The notes under the pieces were generated by a model, which ran no database searches, was not told the origin of the DNA, and saw only the letters and a program-made list of their open reading frames with translations. Source: Pontimicrobium aquaticum (GTDB lineage: Bacteria > Bacteroidota > Bacteroidia > Flavobacteriales > Flavobacteriaceae). From it: a stretch of 64,000 nt of DNA. Shown one piece after another: positions 39,049 through 45,947 of this stretch. Numbering within the stretch: the stretch's first letter is position 1; each line of letters starts with the position of its first letter. The position numbers and the translations under genes are program-made. Where the stretch lies: the NCBI RefSeq assembly GCF_005047595.1, contig NZ_SUPL01000003.1, positions 186,001-250,000 on the forward strand. Reading direction: 5' to 3'.

Positions 39049-39393
39049 ATGGGATCAGAAATAGTTATAGTACCTATTATGTTCGGAGTGCTTTTCGGAA
39101 TATTTTATTTATTTATTTCATCTAGAAATAAAGAGCGCTTAGCCTTAATAGAAAAAGGCGCAGATGCAAGTATATTTAATATTGGTAAACGTGCAGGTTC
39201 GTCATGGAAAGTCGTTATCATAAATCTTGCATGTCTTTTAATGGGAATTGGCTTAGGTGTTTTTATTGCTAATTTGTTAGATACTTATTCTAACTTAGAT
39301 TCAGAAGCGGTTTATCCTGCGTTAATTTTCTTTATGGCTGGTGTTGGTTTATTTGTAGGATATACGCAAACAAAAAAAGCATTAGACGAGTAA
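39049..39393 (+). CDS. DUF6249 small membrane protein
   Basis: A 114-residue protein with three membrane segments (about 5-23, 50-72, 88-105) and the motif SSRNKERLALIEKGADASIF after the first helix, as in DUF6249 proteins. These are common in Bacteroidota, often beside sigma-factor genes, and have no known function. Its promoter copies the one before the sigma factor, so it is a probable regulon member and might be part of the response itself. A strong terminator follows. Confidence 0.82.
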   Translation: MGSEIVIVPIMFGVLFGIFYLFISSRNKERLALIEKGADASIFNIGKRAGSSWKVVIINLACLLMGIGLGVFIANLLDTYSNLDSEAVYPALIFFMAGVGLFVGYTQTKKALDE

Positions 39394-39417
39394 AAAAAAC
39401 ACAATCAATCAAAATTT

Positions 39418-39450
39418 AAAACCGCTTCGAAATTTCGAAGCGGTTTTTTT
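39418..39450. terminator. Bidirectional terminator
   Basis: A perfect inverted repeat (AAAACCGCTTCGAAATTTCG and its complement) followed by seven T. It serves the DUF6249 gene on the plus strand and overlaps the stop of the convergent lipoprotein gene. Confidence 0.9.
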
Positions 39451-39937
39451 AATTATCTTCCTTCGGTTTAATAAATTCAGATTGGTATTTTTCTAAAAAT
39501 TTTTTCTGTCTTGCAATCATTTGCTGTCTTATTTTATCTATATCCATAAAGTCTTTGCCAAAACTACTTCCAAAAAAGTCATCGTTAAAAAACTGCTTGC
39601 TAAAAAGTGAATCTCGTGAAAAAATATCTTCAAACCCTTGGTTTTCAAATTGAGAGAAATTTTCTAAAAATTTAGACTCAAATGTTTTTAACAAACTATC
39701 TTTATCCATTAATGATAAGTCATTTAATTTATCGTTGGAAGACCACGAATAGATACTATCGTATCGAATTAAATTTCCGTTTTCATCAAATTCTTTATTA
39801 ACTTTCCAATCTCCTTTAGGTAGCTTAACTGTAGATTCTTGTTTTTCTTTTGTGTTTTCTTTTGTGTCTTTACTATTTTGACCACTACAGCTCACGCTTA
39901 ACATAGCCACCATCATTAATAAAATATACTTTTTCAT
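39449..39937 (-). CDS. Uncharacterised lipoprotein
   Basis: A 162-residue protein with a lipoprotein signal (lipobox LSVSC). The mature part begins with a Lys/Glu/Asn-rich linker and continues acidic and Phe-rich (SQFENQGFEDIFSRDSLF, then FFNDDFFGSSFGKDFMDIDK). I do not recognise a family. The chosen start gives MKKYILLMMVAML; an ATG three codons upstream is also possible. It is convergent with the DUF6249 gene. Confidence 0.65.
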   Translation of the reverse strand: MKKYILLMMVAMLSVSCSGQNSKDTKENTKEKQESTVKLPKGDWKVNKEFDENGNLIRYDSIYSWSSNDKLNDLSLMDKDSLLKTFESKFLENFSQFENQGFEDIFSRDSLFSKQFFNDDFFGSSFGKDFMDIDKIRQQMIARQKKFLEKYQSEFIKPKEDN

Positions 39938-39991
39938 TGCTCTCATATTTTAAATTATACACTTTGATATTTAACCTATATAATGAACTCA

Positions 39992-40219
39992 TTACGTATT
40001 ATATAGTCCTCCTGTTTTTATGAATTTTATTAAGTTATTTTGATGGAATACCCCAGAATATCTTTTTCCATTTTTATACCAAACACATTGTAAATAATTG
40101 TCGTTACTTATCAAGCCTAATGAATTTTTCTTTGAAATATATTTGAGGACTTCCATTTTTGGGCTTTCTAAATTTCCCTTTATTTTCACCCAATCTCCAG
40201 GTTTAAATTTTTTAGGCAT
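39992..40219 (-). CDS. Small DUF2158/YodC-like protein
   Basis: A 75-residue basic protein, MPKKFKPGDWVKIKGNLESP followed by KMEVLKYI. The pattern K-F-x-x-GD-x-V-x-x-K then x-M-x-V, and later CVWYKNGKRYSGVFHQNNL, resembles DUF2158 (YodC-like) small barrels. These have no firm function. It sits 35 bases ahead of the hairpin that follows the hsp20 gene and could be co-expressed with hsp20. Confidence 0.6.
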   Translation of the reverse strand: MPKKFKPGDWVKIKGNLESPKMEVLKYISKKNSLGLISNDNYLQCVWYKNGKRYSGVFHQNNLIKFIKTGGLYNT

Positions 40220-40254
40220 ATTAACATCAAATTATTAAGTATTTAATTTAGTGA

Positions 40255-40288
40255 TTAAGTGGAGACCTAAAAGTCAGTCTCCACTTAA
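40255..40288 (-). terminator. Perfect 12-base hairpin between hsp20 and the YodC-like gene
   Basis: TTAAGTGGAGAC and GTCTCCACTTAA form a perfect stem around a ten-base loop. There is no U-run on either strand, so it may be a processing or stability element rather than an intrinsic terminator. Confidence 0.6.
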
Positions 40289-40318
40289 CTACTTTTACAA
40301 AGTTTAGTGAAGAAACAA

Positions 40319-40795
40319 TTATGAAATTTTAATGGTTCTTGCAGGCTTCTGTTTAGCCTCTTCTTTTTTTGGTAAATAAATACTTAAAATTCCATCCTTG
40401 TACTTTGCATCAATCTTATCTTCGTTTACACTTTCTGGTAAGGTAAACGTTCTTTTAAACGAGGAGTAACCAAACTCCCTACGAGTATAATTTTCCTCTT
40501 CGTGCTCTTTTTCCTCCTTTAACTCTGTTGAAATGGAGAGTGCTTGATTGTCTAAGTTTAAATGAAAGTCTGATTTTTTAAGACCAGGAACAGCCATATC
40601 TACAATATAAGCATCGGCTGTTTCCTTTATATTTACTTTTGGCAAGGACATACCTGTATTGAAGTTTGAAGTAAATACAGATGGTAAGTCTCTGTTAAAA
40701 ATATCATCTAACCAATTTGACCAACTCGGGAAGCTTACATTTGAATTAGTGTTTGATAAACTTCCGTTTTTAGAAACATTAACTAAATTGTTCAT
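40319..40795 (-). CDS. Small heat-shock protein, Hsp20/alpha-crystallin family
   Basis: A 158-residue chaperone that holds unfolding proteins. The alpha-crystallin domain covers about residues 50-145: IKETADAYIVDMAVPGLKKS at its start, the SALSI-type strand (QALSISTELKEE), YSSFKRTFTLPESVNEDKID, and DGILSIYLPKKEE near the end. The C-terminal ARTIKIS carries the I-x-I motif used in oligomer assembly. An exact palindrome (TTTCAAATTTGAAA) lies 28 bases upstream of the ATG and may be a control site. Confidence 0.94.
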   Translation of the reverse strand: MNNLVNVSKNGSLSNTNSNVSFPSWSNWLDDIFNRDLPSVFTSNFNTGMSLPKVNIKETADAYIVDMAVPGLKKSDFHLNLDNQALSISTELKEEKEHEEENYTRREFGYSSFKRTFTLPESVNEDKIDAKYKDGILSIYLPKKEEAKQKPARTIKIS

Positions 40796-40822
40796 AATTA
40801 CAAAATTTTAAATTAAACATTA

Positions 40823-40836
40823 TTTCAAATTTGAAA
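40823..40836. promoter_or_regulatory. Palindrome upstream of hsp20
   Basis: A perfect 14-base palindrome, TTTCAAATTTGAAA, in the hsp20 upstream region. It may be an operator. In AT-rich DNA a palindrome of this kind can arise by chance. Confidence 0.35.
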
Positions 40837-40962
40837 TCTATAATCGATTTCGATATGATATGCACAAACAAAATACCAAAACAAATGAAAACGCATTTTT
40901 TTAAGAAATTTTTAAAAAATTTAGTCTTCTTTTTTAAAATGTTTTAACAAATTTTCATCTTA

Positions 40963-40981
40963 AAATGTCAATATGACATTT
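40963..40981. promoter_or_regulatory. Inverted repeat AAATGTCA-ATA-TGACATTT between hsp20 and the amidohydrolase gene
   Basis: Two perfect eight-base arms with a three-base centre, the form of a binding site for a dimeric regulator. It lies about 170 bases upstream of hsp20 and 110 bases upstream of the divergent amidohydrolase, so either gene could be the target. Confidence 0.45.
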
Positions 40982-41090
40982 AAGATTTTTTGCTTGACTA
41001 ATAAACGTATTGTATAAAATCAGGAATCTATTCTCAACTTAACTCTAATTTTTAATAACTTTAATACTTCAATAACCAACCATAATTAAA

Positions 41091-42764
41091 ATGAAAATAT
41101 TTAAACCGTTGTTGCTGCTCGCAATTATAGTATCAAGTTGCTCCTCTCCTACTACATATGATATTTTAATAAAAAACGGCACCATTGCTGATGGCTCAGG
41201 AAATCCAACTTACGTTGGCAATGTTGGCATAAATGCCGATACTATTGCTGCCATAGGCGATTTAAAAAATGCTAAAGGAAACTTAGAAATTGACGCAACA
41301 GGCTTAGTAGTTGCACCTGGATTTATAAACATGCTCTCTTGGGCAACCGAATCGTTAATTGCTGATGGTAAATCGCAAAGCGATATTCGTCAAGGTGTAA
41401 CACTTGAAGTATTTGGAGAGGGTAGTTCAATGGGGCCACTCACAGAAAAACAAAAAAAACAATGGCAAGAAAATCAAGGTGATTTAAAATTCGATATTGA
41501 TTGGAATACGTTAGATGAATACTTACAATCTTTGGTAAAACGTGGTGTTTCAACAAATGTAGCATCCTTTATAGGCGCTACTACAGTTCGTGTAAACCAT
41601 ATTGGTTATGAAGATAGACCTCCAACTGATGAGGAAATGGCATCAATGAAAAACATGGTAAGAAAAGCCATGGAGGATGGAGCCCTTGGTGTTGGCTCGT
41701 CACTAATTTATGCTCCTGCGTTTTATTCTTCAACTGAAGAATTGATTGAACTTTGTAAAGTCGCATCAGAGTACGATGGTATGTATATTTCACACATGCG
41801 TAGTGAAGGTAACCGCTTGTTGGAAAGTATGGACGAACTTATTAGAATTGCTGACGAGGCAGATATAAGAGCCGAAATTTACCATCTAAAAATGGCAGGA
41901 AAAGACAACTGGAATAAATTTGACGCTGTGGTTAAAAAAATTGATTCAGCCAGAGCAGCAGGTTTGCATATTACAACAGACATGTACACCTATACAGCTG
42001 GAGCAACAGGTTTAGACGCCTCAATGCCACCATGGGTTCAAGAAGGAGGTTATACAAAATGGGCTGAGCGTTTAAAAGACCCAGACATAAGAAAACGTGT
42101 GTATAAAGAAATGACCACACCAACGGATGAATGGGAAAATTTAATGTATGCAGCTGGATCTCCAGAAAACTTATTATTAGTTGGCTTTAGCAACGATAGC
42201 TTAAGACATTATACAGGAAAAACATTAGCTGAAGTTGCTAAAATACATGGTAAAAACCCTGAAGAAACAGCCATGGATTTAGTTATTGCTGATGGTAGTC
42301 GTGTAGGTACTGTTTATTTTTTAATGAGTGAAGAAAATGTAAAAAAACAAATAGCATTACCATATATGAGTTTTGGAAGTGATGCAGGTTCAATCGCACC
42401 AGAAGGATTATTTTTAAACTCAAATCCACATCCTAGAGCTTACGGTAATTTTGCTAGAGTACTTGGTAAATATGTTAGAGATGAAAAAGTAATCCCTTTA
42501 GAAGACGCTATTAGAAAACTAACCTCCTTACCTGCTTCAAATTTAAAAATAAAGAAAAGAGGAAGTTTAGCAGAAGGCTACTTTGCAGATTTAGCAATAT
42601 TCGATCCTTCAACAATTCAAGATCACGCAACATTTGCTGAACCTCATCAATTATCTACAGGAATGGTGCATGTATTTGTAAATGGTGAACAAGTGTTGAA
42701 AGATGGTGAACACACTGGAGCTTTACCAGGACAAGTAGTGAGAGGTCCTGGTTATAAAAAATAG
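41091..42764 (+). CDS. N-acyl-D-amino-acid deacylase-like amidohydrolase, lipoprotein
   Basis: A 557-residue protein with a lipoprotein signal (lipobox VSSC, C17). The amidohydrolase fold is clear: DILIKNGTIADGSGNPTYVG at the start, H235 in YISHMRSEGNRL, H265 in IYHLKMAGK, D in SFGSDAGSI, and the closing small domain KKRGSLAEGYFADLAIFDP. The D-aminoacylase H-x-H after PGFI is replaced by PGFINMLSWATE, and the zinc cysteine of the GNCG motif is replaced by GEGSS. I recall Bacteroidota homologues with the same change, so this looks like a clade feature. The reaction is therefore uncertain. It ends nine bases from the convergent dipeptidase gene. Confidence 0.82.
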   Translation: MKIFKPLLLLAIIVSSCSSPTTYDILIKNGTIADGSGNPTYVGNVGINADTIAAIGDLKNAKGNLEIDATGLVVAPGFINMLSWATESLIADGKSQSDIRQGVTLEVFGEGSSMGPLTEKQKKQWQENQGDLKFDIDWNTLDEYLQSLVKRGVSTNVASFIGATTVRVNHIGYEDRPPTDEEMASMKNMVRKAMEDGALGVGSSLIYAPAFYSSTEELIELCKVASEYDGMYISHMRSEGNRLLESMDELIRIADEADIRAEIYHLKMAGKDNWNKFDAVVKKIDSARAAGLHITTDMYTYTAGATGLDASMPPWVQEGGYTKWAERLKDPDIRKRVYKEMTTPTDEWENLMYAAGSPENLLLVGFSNDSLRHYTGKTLAEVAKIHGKNPEETAMDLVIADGSRVGTVYFLMSEENVKKQIALPYMSFGSDAGSIAPEGLFLNSNPHPRAYGNFARVLGKYVRDEKVIPLEDAIRKLTSLPASNLKIKKRGSLAEGYFADLAIFDPSTIQDHATFAEPHQLSTGMVHVFVNGEQVLKDGEHTGALPGQVVRGPGYKK

Positions 42765-42772
42765 AAATAATA

Positions 42773-43444
42773 TTACTCTATAGGAAAATCGAAATAAGTA
42801 TCCGGAAACGGTTCATTTTGCAATGTAAAGTGCCACCATTCTTTGGTGTAATATTTAAATCCATGTTTTCGCATAACAGTTTGTAATAGCATTCTATTGG
42901 CTCTTTGTTGGAAAGTGAGATCTAAATTAGCAACCCAAGACTCTGGCCCAAAAAAGTCCCAGGGACTTCCCATATCCAACTCTTCTCCAGAATTTAAATC
43001 TACCAAAGTCATATCAATTGTACTACCTCTAGTATGCCCTGATTTAGATGATATATAGCCTTCTTCAAAAAGATGTTCTTTTTTTACTTTTGGATAAAAT
43101 TTCTGTTTATTAACTGTATCATTTAATTGTTTTGCCCAATGTACAAAGTGATTTACAGCAGTTTGCGGTCTATAACCGTCAAATATTTTAATCGATAAAT
43201 TATATTGCTTTAATTCGTCCTGTACCCTTTTAAGAGCATTTATTGCATCAGTAGTCATGATAGCCACATTCTTATGGTAACCATCAATAGGTTTACCTAT
43301 AAAATTATCGCTTCCAAAATAGCGTAACTCTAATTGAATATCGGGAATAGTGTGATGCACATAACCAAAGCCTTCTGGTAAATTATTTTGGGAAGTACAT
43401 GACCAAGTGTAACAGATTAACAGGACATAAAAAAATCGTTTCAT
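42773..43444 (-). CDS. D-alanyl-D-alanine dipeptidase (VanX/DdpX family), lipoprotein
   Basis: A 223-residue zinc dipeptidase of family M15D that cleaves D-Ala-D-Ala, in the periplasm by virtue of a lipoprotein signal (WSC, C16). Zinc ligands are H137 and D144 (SSKSGHTRGSTIDM) and H205; E202 is the catalytic base (KEWWHF). R92 in FDGYRP is the conserved substrate-binding arginine. Chromosomal members recycle cell-wall peptides; there are no vanHA or other resistance genes nearby, so glycopeptide resistance is not implied. A hairpin lies in the leader region upstream. Confidence 0.9.
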   Translation of the reverse strand: MKRFFYVLLICYTWSCTSQNNLPEGFGYVHHTIPDIQLELRYFGSDNFIGKPIDGYHKNVAIMTTDAINALKRVQDELKQYNLSIKIFDGYRPQTAVNHFVHWAKQLNDTVNKQKFYPKVKKEHLFEEGYISSKSGHTRGSTIDMTLVDLNSGEELDMGSPWDFFGPESWVANLDLTFQQRANRMLLQTVMRKHGFKYYTKEWWHFTLQNEPFPDTYFDFPIE

Positions 43445-43488
43445 AATATATAAATTAACGTTACTAAGTTAAACAATAATATAAAACA

Positions 43489-43516
43489 AAAGCCGAGGTC
43501 CCTCAACCTCGGCTTT
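43489..43516. terminator. Terminator-like hairpin upstream of the dipeptidase gene
   Basis: AAAGCCGAGGT and ACCTCGGCTTT form a GC-rich stem around CCCTCA. It lies 45 bases upstream of the dipeptidase start. On the minus strand it is followed by TTTTGTTTT, on the plus strand by TCTTATTTGC, so it could end a transcript from either side or act in the dipeptidase leader. Confidence 0.6.
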
Positions 43517-43936
43517 CTTATTTGCTTTTTATTACGAAGATAGATTTAGGGTCTCTAATTCTATTACATAACGCAAATATTAATTAATTAATCCATTGAA
43601 CTAAAAACTAAATTTTAGTACACACCAAATGTAAAATTAATATTGAAATTACCGTTTAAAAACATTATTTATTCGATGAAATACACTTTTTTTTAACATT
43701 TACCGATTAAAATACCTGTTTTAACGACAAAATACTATATATATCTAATATCAAAAAGAGGAATATATTACATGATAAACGGAAAAAAGCACCTCTATTA
43801 ATAAAGATGCTTTTTTACCACTAACCAACCAAAAATATAATTATTACTACTTAAAAGTATAGTTGTAAATAATTACACTTAATATAAATCAACTACCATG
43901 CCAAAAACAAAATTAGCTCTCTAGTTTAAAATAATT
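43517..43936. other. Gene-free AT-rich stretch bounded by hairpins
   Basis: About 420 bases with no open frame that looks coding in either direction; the longest starts at an ATG but runs only nine codons. It holds the terminator-like hairpin at 43783-43816 and runs of A and T. A small RNA transcribed between the hairpins is possible but not shown. Confidence 0.6.
43783..43816. terminator. Terminator-like hairpin in the gene-free stretch
   Basis: The arms AAAAAAGCA and TGCTTTTTT enclose CT/AG and TATTAATA pairing with two mismatches, and T-runs lie on both sides. No annotated gene ends here, so it would terminate an unannotated transcript. Confidence 0.6.
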
Positions 43937-43966
43937 TTGAGATTACAATTTATTTTTATATCTTTA
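43937..43966 (+). promoter_or_regulatory. Promoter and repeat-rich control region of the SPFH operon
   Basis: TTG, 19 bases, then TATCTTTA is one base off the Bacteroidota consensus. It is followed at once by the palindrome ATGATATCAT (43966-43975) and two direct TAATATCA repeats (43978-43985 and 43995-44002), the second overlapping the ATG. The repeats could bind the ribbon-helix-helix protein encoded at the operon's end. Confidence 0.6.
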
Positions 43967-44001
43967 TGATATCATTTTAATATCAACTAATATTTAATAT
44001 C

Positions 44002-44862
44002 ATGAAAGAAGAGAAAATTATTGTCCCAGCTAATGGCTACCTAATGCTGTTTGTGTTTTTAATTTTATTTATTGGAGGTATCGTGTCAATAATTACTTTG
44101 AGAAATCCATGGTTTGCTTTTGCTGTTTTAACAGCTATAATTATTGCTCCAGGATTTATTATGGTGCAGCCAAATAATTCAAGGGTATTACTGCTTTTTG
44201 GAAAATATGTGGGTACAGTAAAGAAAAATGGATTTTATTGGGTTAATCCATTCTATACTAAAAAGAAAATATCATTAAGAGCCAGTAACTTTGATAGTGA
44301 GCGTTTAAAAGTAAACGACAAACTAGGTAACCCTGTTATGATTAGTACAATTTTAGTTTGGCGAGTACAAAACACCTATAAAGCAGCTTTTGATGTAGAT
44401 AATTTTGAAAACTTTGTTCGTGTACAAACCGATGCTGCCGTACGTAAACTAGCAAGCATGTATCCTTACGATAACTTTGCAGACGAAGGACATCAAGAAG
44501 ATATTACCTTACGCTCAAGCGTAAATGAAGTAAGCGAAGCCTTAGAAAAGGAAATAGACGAGCGACTATCTATTGCTGGTATTGAAGTACTCGAAGCAAG
44601 AATAGGATACTTGGCTTATGCTCAAGAAATTGCAAATGCAATGCTAAAACGTCAACAAGCAACTGCTATTGTTGCTGCAAGACATAAAATTGTTGAAGGT
44701 GCTGTTAGCATGGTAGAAATGGCTTTGGAAGAACTAGGTAAAAAAGAGATTGTGGATTTAGACGAAGAACGTAAAGCTGCTATGGTAAGTAACCTAATGG
44801 TAATACTTTGTGGTGATAAAGATGCGTCGCCTGTTTTAAACACAGGCACTTTAAACCATTAA
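44002..44862 (+). CDS. SPFH/band 7 (stomatin-like) membrane protein
   Basis: A 286-residue protein with two adjacent N-terminal membrane segments (about 14-33 and 37-55). An SPFH domain follows (GFIMVQPNNSRVLLLFGKYV, then GFYWVNPFY, LGNPVMISTILVWRV and VRVQTDAAVRKLASMYPYD). After residue 190 it continues as a long helix (LAYAQEIANAMLKRQQATAI, VAARHKIVEGAVSMVEMALE), as in stomatins and QmcA. Such proteins form ring-like membrane platforms that recruit proteases or other partners. Here no NfeD or FtsH gene is adjacent; the partners are the four small genes behind it. Confidence 0.9.
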   Translation: MKEEKIIVPANGYLMLFVFLILFIGGIVSIITLRNPWFAFAVLTAIIIAPGFIMVQPNNSRVLLLFGKYVGTVKKNGFYWVNPFYTKKKISLRASNFDSERLKVNDKLGNPVMISTILVWRVQNTYKAAFDVDNFENFVRVQTDAAVRKLASMYPYDNFADEGHQEDITLRSSVNEVSEALEKEIDERLSIAGIEVLEARIGYLAYAQEIANAMLKRQQATAIVAARHKIVEGAVSMVEMALEELGKKEIVDLDEERKAAMVSNLMVILCGDKDASPVLNTGTLNH

Positions 44863-44863
44863 G

Positions 44864-45037
44864 ATGAATAAAAGGCAAACATATAGCATTGCAATAGGCA
44901 GCGCATTAGGTTCAAGTATAGGAACAACATTTGGAGTTGTACTAAACAACATTGCATTAGGAATTGTGTTCGGATCTATGTTAGGCCTAATAATTGGTAT
45001 TTTAATAGCTGTATTTTATGTTAAACAAGATATTTAA
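44864..45037 (+). CDS. 57-residue glycine-rich membrane protein
   Basis: Starts one base after the SPFH gene's stop: MNKRQTYSIAIGSALGSSIG, with glycine-spaced hydrophobic helices (about 8-27 and 30-53) and a charged end (YVKQDI). The glycine spacing (GSALGSSIG, FGSMLGLIIGI) suggests tightly packed helices in the membrane. I know no named family. The position inside the operon is the best clue: a partner of the SPFH ring. Confidence 0.72.
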   Translation: MNKRQTYSIAIGSALGSSIGTTFGVVLNNIALGIVFGSMLGLIIGILIAVFYVKQDI

Positions 45038-45043
45038 TAAATT

Positions 45044-45202
45044 ATGAAAGAGTATAAAGTTGTATCGGTTAAATTAGGGTTTAAAAACAGGAATCAAAAG
45101 TTAGAAGACACCCTAAATCAATATGCACGTGAAGGTTGGGTAGTATCTCATGTTGCTCAAAGTGCTTATTTTATAGTTTTTGAACGTAATAAAAACAGGT
45201 GA
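45044..45202 (+). CDS. DUF4177 family protein
   Basis: A 52-residue protein, MKEYKVVSVKLGFKNRNQKL and onward to GWVVSHVAQSAYFIVFERNK. The layout of strand, helix with the LN-x-YA-x-EGW motif, and two strands is the DUF4177 pattern. Function is unknown. It lies six bases after the 57-residue gene, and its TGA overlaps the next ATG by one base. Confidence 0.85.
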   Translation: MKEYKVVSVKLGFKNRNQKLEDTLNQYAREGWVVSHVAQSAYFIVFERNKNR

Positions 45203-45705
45203 TGAACACCAAAAGACCTCGCATAAAAGTACCTTTTGAAACGGTAGATATAATAATTGAAATTATAGCAATTACGTTACTGATTTTAATGTGGAGTTAT
45301 ACCATTGTGAATTATTTTGAATTACCTGACACTATAGCCACTCATTTTAATGAAGCTGGAGAACCAGATGGTTTTGGAGGCAAACAAACTGTTTGGATTA
45401 TCCCAATTATTGCAACTGTAATGTATATTGGTTTGTTTATCTTAAACAAATATCCTCATATGCATAATTACATGGTAAATATTACCGAGGAAAATGCGTT
45501 AAAAAATTACAAATTCAGCACTCGCATAGTAAGAGTAGTAAACTTTCTTTGTGCTTTGCTAATGACATATATAACGTATATGATAGTAGCATCTGCTTTT
45601 GGCAAACAATTCAATCTTGGCTCTTGGTTTGTGCCATTAGTTATTGGTATTAGTATTTTTCTACCTATTGTAATTTTTGTGTATATGAGAAAATTGAATA
45701 AATAA
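45202..45705 (+). CDS. DUF1648 membrane protein
   Basis: A 167-residue protein with four membrane helices (about 18-38, 60-80, 106-128, 138-158). DUF1648 is recognised in the first part, ELPDTIATHFNEAGEPDGFG, where Pro, His, Asn and Gly are conserved; the same domain begins SdpI-type immunity proteins of Bacillus. No toxin is visible here. I chose the ATG overlapping the DUF4177 stop; a GTG one codon earlier would also work. Confidence 0.85.
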   Translation: MNTKRPRIKVPFETVDIIIEIIAITLLILMWSYTIVNYFELPDTIATHFNEAGEPDGFGGKQTVWIIPIIATVMYIGLFILNKYPHMHNYMVNITEENALKNYKFSTRIVRVVNFLCALLMTYITYMIVASAFGKQFNLGSWFVPLVIGISIFLPIVIFVYMRKLNK

Positions 45706-45711
45706 AGTAAC

Positions 45712-45870
45712 ATGGCGAAGAAAAAAGCTTTCGCATTGCGAGTAAATGAAGATATGTTAAAAGCTATTGAGAAATGGGCTGCTGATGAATTTAGAAGCAC
45801 CAATGGACAAATAGAATGGATGCTTATGCAAAGCCTTAAAGATGCCAAACGAGAACCAAAAAAATCTTAA
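45712..45870 (+). CDS. Arc-like ribbon-helix-helix DNA-binding protein
   Basis: A 52-residue protein, MAKKKAFALRVNEDMLKAIE and then KWAADEFRSTNGQIEWMLMQ. The strand (KAFALRV) and two helices match Arc/MetJ-type regulators, which bind as dimers to direct or inverted repeats. It is the last gene of the SPFH operon, six bases after the DUF1648 gene. Autoregulation through the repeats upstream of the first gene is a reasonable inference. Confidence 0.85.
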   Translation: MAKKKAFALRVNEDMLKAIEKWAADEFRSTNGQIEWMLMQSLKDAKREPKKS

Positions 45871-45947
45871 AACAATCTTAAAATTTTTCAATTGTAATAG
45901 TATTAGAGATTATTCTTTTAATTTTACACCAACCAACCTAGCTTACA

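Noticed and set aside
42773-43444. Glycopeptide resistance locus based on the VanX-like gene
   Set aside because: No vanH, vanA-type ligase or VanRS genes are near; a lipoprotein dipeptidase alone fits wall recycling.
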